The notes under the pieces: model-generated | Told to the model about the DNA's origin: nothing | What the model saw: only the letters and a program-made list of their open reading frames with translations | The model's database searches: none | Part shown: positions 61,737 to 64,000 of the stretch, in pieces | How the letters are laid out: each line of letters starts with the position of its first letter | Numbering within the stretch: the stretch's first letter is position 1 | NCBI RefSeq assembly: GCF_965229915.1 | Contig: NZ_CBDDJZ010000001.1 | Span: forward strand, 186,001 to 250,000 | DNA: 64,000 nucleotides | DNA from: Marinoscillum sp965229915 | GTDB lineage: Bacteria; Bacteroidota; Bacteroidia; Cytophagales; Cyclobacteriaceae | Reading direction: 5' to 3' | Program-made: the position numbers and the translations under genes

Positions 61737-62556
61737 TATTTTGATAAACTTTTACGTAATCAATTTCCATTGTTTGAGGCCAGATAGAGTCATCCACGCC
61801 ATACTTGCCACCCCAATTGCCGCCTACGGCCAGATTGAGAATGAGGTGGAAAGGTTGGTCAAAAGGCCAGCCTTCATAGTCTTCATTGTTTTTCTCTAGT
61901 GCGAGGTACTCTTTACCGTCTACTGACCAAACCATTTTGTTCTGGTCCCAGGCAAGTTCGTACTCGTGAAAGATATCACTGGCATCATCGAGATAGATAC
62001 TGTCAGACTTTTGAGTTCCAATGACGTGGTTGTATTTCTCTGTATGAATGGTGCCATAAATCATCCCTTGATTATAGCCAACATGCTCCATAATGTCGAT
62101 CTCACCATCTCTTGGCCATTTCATTTGGCGGTCCAGCGTTGGCAACATCCAAATCGCCGGCCAGGTGCCCTTTCCCTGTGGAAGCTTAGCCCTAACCTCA
62201 ATTCTTCCATACTGCCAATCACCTTTTGCTTTGGAAATCAATTTGGCACTCGTATAATCTTTCGAGTCAAAACCATCTTTTAATGCAGTGATTTTCAACG
62301 AACCATCACTTACTGAAAGGTTCTTATGGTCATCAAGGTAATACTGTAGTTCGTTGTTTCCAAAGCCACAATTTCCAGGACAACCATCACTGACAATTGC
62401 GGTCCATTTACTTTGATCTAGCTCGTTTCCGTTGAAGTCATCAGACCAAACCAAAACCTGCTCAACATCGGCGGTGGTACTGGAGCTGGGGGTATCTGCA
62501 CACTGCACACACAGGCACACCACACCTATCACTACCAGGAGTAATTTCTGCTTCAT
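61726..62556 (-). CDS. GH16 beta-glucanase (laminarinase-like) lipoprotein
   Basis: The 276-residue protein has a lipoprotein signal (CLCVQC) and the GH16 jellyroll. The catalytic motif is E-I-D-I-M-E with Glu152 as nucleophile and Glu157 as acid/base. The variant with Met between the last acids (ExDxxE) is typical of beta-1,3-glucanases rather than kappa-carrageenases. WPAIWMLP and the start LVWSDDFNGNELD are further GH16_3 marks. It cuts laminarin or mixed-linkage beta-glucan at the surface. The operon context with SusD and GH3 supports this. Confidence 0.94.
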   Translation of the reverse strand: MKQKLLLVVIGVVCLCVQCADTPSSSTTADVEQVLVWSDDFNGNELDQSKWTAIVSDGCPGNCGFGNNELQYYLDDHKNLSVSDGSLKITALKDGFDSKDYTSAKLISKAKGDWQYGRIEVRAKLPQGKGTWPAIWMLPTLDRQMKWPRDGEIDIMEHVGYNQGMIYGTIHTEKYNHVIGTQKSDSIYLDDASDIFHEYELAWDQNKMVWSVDGKEYLALEKNNEDYEGWPFDQPFHLILNLAVGGNWGGKYGVDDSIWPQTMEIDYVKVYQNNEI

Positions 62557-62573
62557 TATACTATTTTCATTTT

Positions 62574-62611
62574 GATCTCGAGAGTTAGGAACCTACCCAA
62601 ATCCCGAGATC
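62574..62611. repeat. Inverted repeat between susD-like and GH16 genes
   Basis: GATCTCG (62574-62580) and CGAGATC (62605-62611) are exact complements around a 24-base loop. No T run follows, so a terminator is unlikely; a processing or attenuation hairpin in the operon mRNA is possible. The rest of the 108-bp gap shows nothing. Confidence 0.3.
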
Positions 62612-62664
62612 CAATCATCAATATATCTATAGAAATAGATGCTGTTTTAAAGTGCGAAACCAAA

Positions 62665-64000
62665 TCAATATCCATCATTTTGCTTCAATACACCATTTGA
62701 AAGGTCTATTTCTACTTGGGGAATCGGTAAAAATCCTCTCGTGTCAGCATCGAAAGTCACCTCGTATACTGAAGGATCACCAGTGTAATATGAACCAATA
62801 TCATTGGTAATGCTTAGTTCTTGTTGTGCAACTGTGACACCTCTTCTCAGAAGGTCGAAATACCTCAGTCCTTCACCTGCCAGCTCTCTTCTTCGCTCTT
62901 GAAACAGTGCATTCTCAGAGTAACTACCCAATGCGGATAAGCCAACTCGATTGCGGACCTCATTGAGGTAACTCACACTCTGACTTAGCTCAGCAGCCAT
63001 CAGCAGCACATCGGCATATCGAATAGCTCTGTAATTGCTCATATTGTGTAGTTCGGGAGTTCCCACAGTCCCTCGATCTACCAAACGTGTCGTGTACTTG
63101 TTGTTGTAATAGCCGGTATGCTGATAAGAACCCGTATTCAGCGTTACGCCACTTTCGGCCAGCAACTGTGGCTGAGTGATGATGGTGGCGTCTAGTCTTG
63201 GATCCCCTTGCAGGTCTTGATACAGCTTATTTGACACGATAGCAAAAGCCCAACCTCTGTAGAAAGTGCTACCGCCGGTCACTCTTGGTCCCATCATCTG
63301 TGCCGCCAGATTGCCTTCCACATATTGCTCTGATCCCCAGTCTCCACCGACTGGCTCTCCAGCGTATGAAATTTCGAAAACACTCTCGATACTAAACTCA
63401 TTGGCGGCCAGAAATAGCTCATCATAATTTGGTAACAAATCATGTCCACTATTGGCAATCAGATCCTCCAGCTGAGCCAAAACGTAGGCATCATCAATAG
63501 TCTGGTTACCTGCCGACATGCCGTTTCCGTATACTCCTTTCTCAAATAAATACACTCTTGCTAGCAGAGCCTGAGCAGCCCATTTAGTCGCTCTACCTGT
63601 ACCTATTTGTGTAGGCAGGCTTGGTAGTGCATCGACCAGATCAGTAGCTATTTGATTGTACACCTCGGCTGGTGAACTCTGCTTGCGATTGCCATCTTCC
63701 AAACCCGATGGAACACTAGTTAATAAAGGTACATTCTCAAAGAAGCGAACCAATTCAAAGTTGAACCAGGCTCTCAAAAACTTAGCTTCGGCAATCAGGC
63801 GATCTACTTCGTTGGGATCAGCTCCTTCTAAAGCCGCTGCTTTTTCGATGGTGAAATTGGCCCGGAAGACACCGAAATAATTACGTTTCCAAATGGACCT
63901 GACTACATCGTTGGCAGTAGAAATTCTGAATCGATTGAATTCATCTTCCTCCGCACCATCTCCAGCATCCTGGCCTCCGGCATAAGCATCATCAGATAGA
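62665..64000 (-). CDS. RagB/SusD-family glycan-binding outer-membrane lipoprotein, partial
   Basis: At least 444 C-terminal residues are present; the gene runs off the right edge, so the signal peptide and first part are missing. The frame is open to 64000. SusD marks are A-E-A-K-F-L-R-A-W-F-N-F-E-L-V-R-F-F-E, RATKWAAQALLARVYLF, YADVLLMAAEL and the final RRRELAGEGLRYFDLLRRG. These proteins bind oligosaccharides on the cell surface and feed the SusC TonB-dependent channel, expected further right. Downstream GH16 and GH3 genes suggest a beta-glucan ligand. Confidence 0.93.
   Translation of the reverse strand, partial: LSDDAYAGGQDAGDGAEEDEFNRFRISTANDVVRSIWKRNYFGVFRANFTIEKAAALEGADPNEVDRLIAEAKFLRAWFNFELVRFFENVPLLTSVPSGLEDGNRKQSSPAEVYNQIATDLVDALPSLPTQIGTGRATKWAAQALLARVYLFEKGVYGNGMSAGNQTIDDAYVLAQLEDLIANSGHDLLPNYDELFLAANEFSIESVFEISYAGEPVGGDWGSEQYVEGNLAAQMMGPRVTGGSTFYRGWAFAIVSNKLYQDLQGDPRLDATIITQPQLLAESGVTLNTGSYQHTGYYNNKYTTRLVDRGTVGTPELHNMSNYRAIRYADVLLMAAELSQSVSYLNEVRNRVGLSALGSYSENALFQERRRELAGEGLRYFDLLRRGVTVAQQELSITNDIGSYYTGDPSVYEVTFDADTRGFLPIPQVEIDLSNGVLKQNDGY

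Overview
The window reads as chromosomal DNA of a free-living, probably marine Bacteroidota, most likely a member of the Cytophagales. The assignment is inference from gene content. It has a SusD-type outer-membrane lipoprotein, C-terminal sorting domains of the type IX secretion system (T9SS), many lipoproteins with a Cys signal, orphan MacB/FtsX-type permeases, TAnnTTTG-like -7 promoter elements and few recognisable Shine-Dalgarno sequences. Coding density is very high. No tRNA, rRNA, insertion sequence, prophage or CRISPR array was seen.

Layout. 1-800: start of a ROK sugar kinase, cut by the left edge. 917-2189: a small membrane protein, an ECF sigma factor and its membrane partner. 2317-4638: a plus-strand run of three tandem paralogous small membrane/coiled-coil genes, a gamma-glutamylcyclotransferase-like gene, a VOC gene, a C2-like gene and thioredoxin. 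4635-9427: penicillin-acylase-type hydrolase, patatin, pyrophosphatase, a second ECF sigma module and a small membrane protein. 9452-18487: MacB-like permease, zinc-ribbon protein, serine beta-lactamase-like hydrolase, an acyl-CoA oxidase-like enzyme with an extra N-terminal domain, and a three-gene LVIVD lipoprotein/outer-membrane operon. 18559-26218: an alpha-glucan block with amylomaltase malQ, class II aldolase and two GH13 lipoproteins; two copies of one 15-bp LacI-type palindrome frame the aldolase. 26299-42733: mixed metabolism, including hydroxyacyl-CoA dehydrogenase, a second MacB permease, an M2 peptidase, a dienoyl-CoA reductase-like SDR, a split YeeE/YedE sulfur transporter, the diheme cytochrome/beta-helix pair of unknown function, an ABC1 kinase, a prolyl oligopeptidase and a TetR-like regulator.

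42892-58634 is the most unusual part. A 3660-residue secreted protein carries five plant-type leucine-rich-repeat modules, Ig/Fn3-like domains, an FG-GAP/UnbV section and a T9SS tail. It is followed by a phage-tail-spike-like protein with an S74 self-cleaving chaperone and by a short paralogue of the giant protein's C-terminal part. Matching TACC-N8-GGTA palindromes lie just outside both ends of this cluster.

58800-64000 holds an alpha/beta hydrolase and then a beta-glucan (laminarin-type) utilisation operon: SusD, GH16 and GH3, read right to left. Extracellular glucan breakdown (GH16, GH3, two GH13), intracellular processing (MalQ, ROK kinase) and glycolysis (aldolase) fit an algal or storage-polysaccharide degrader. 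The T9SS cluster looks like a surface adhesion or recognition system.
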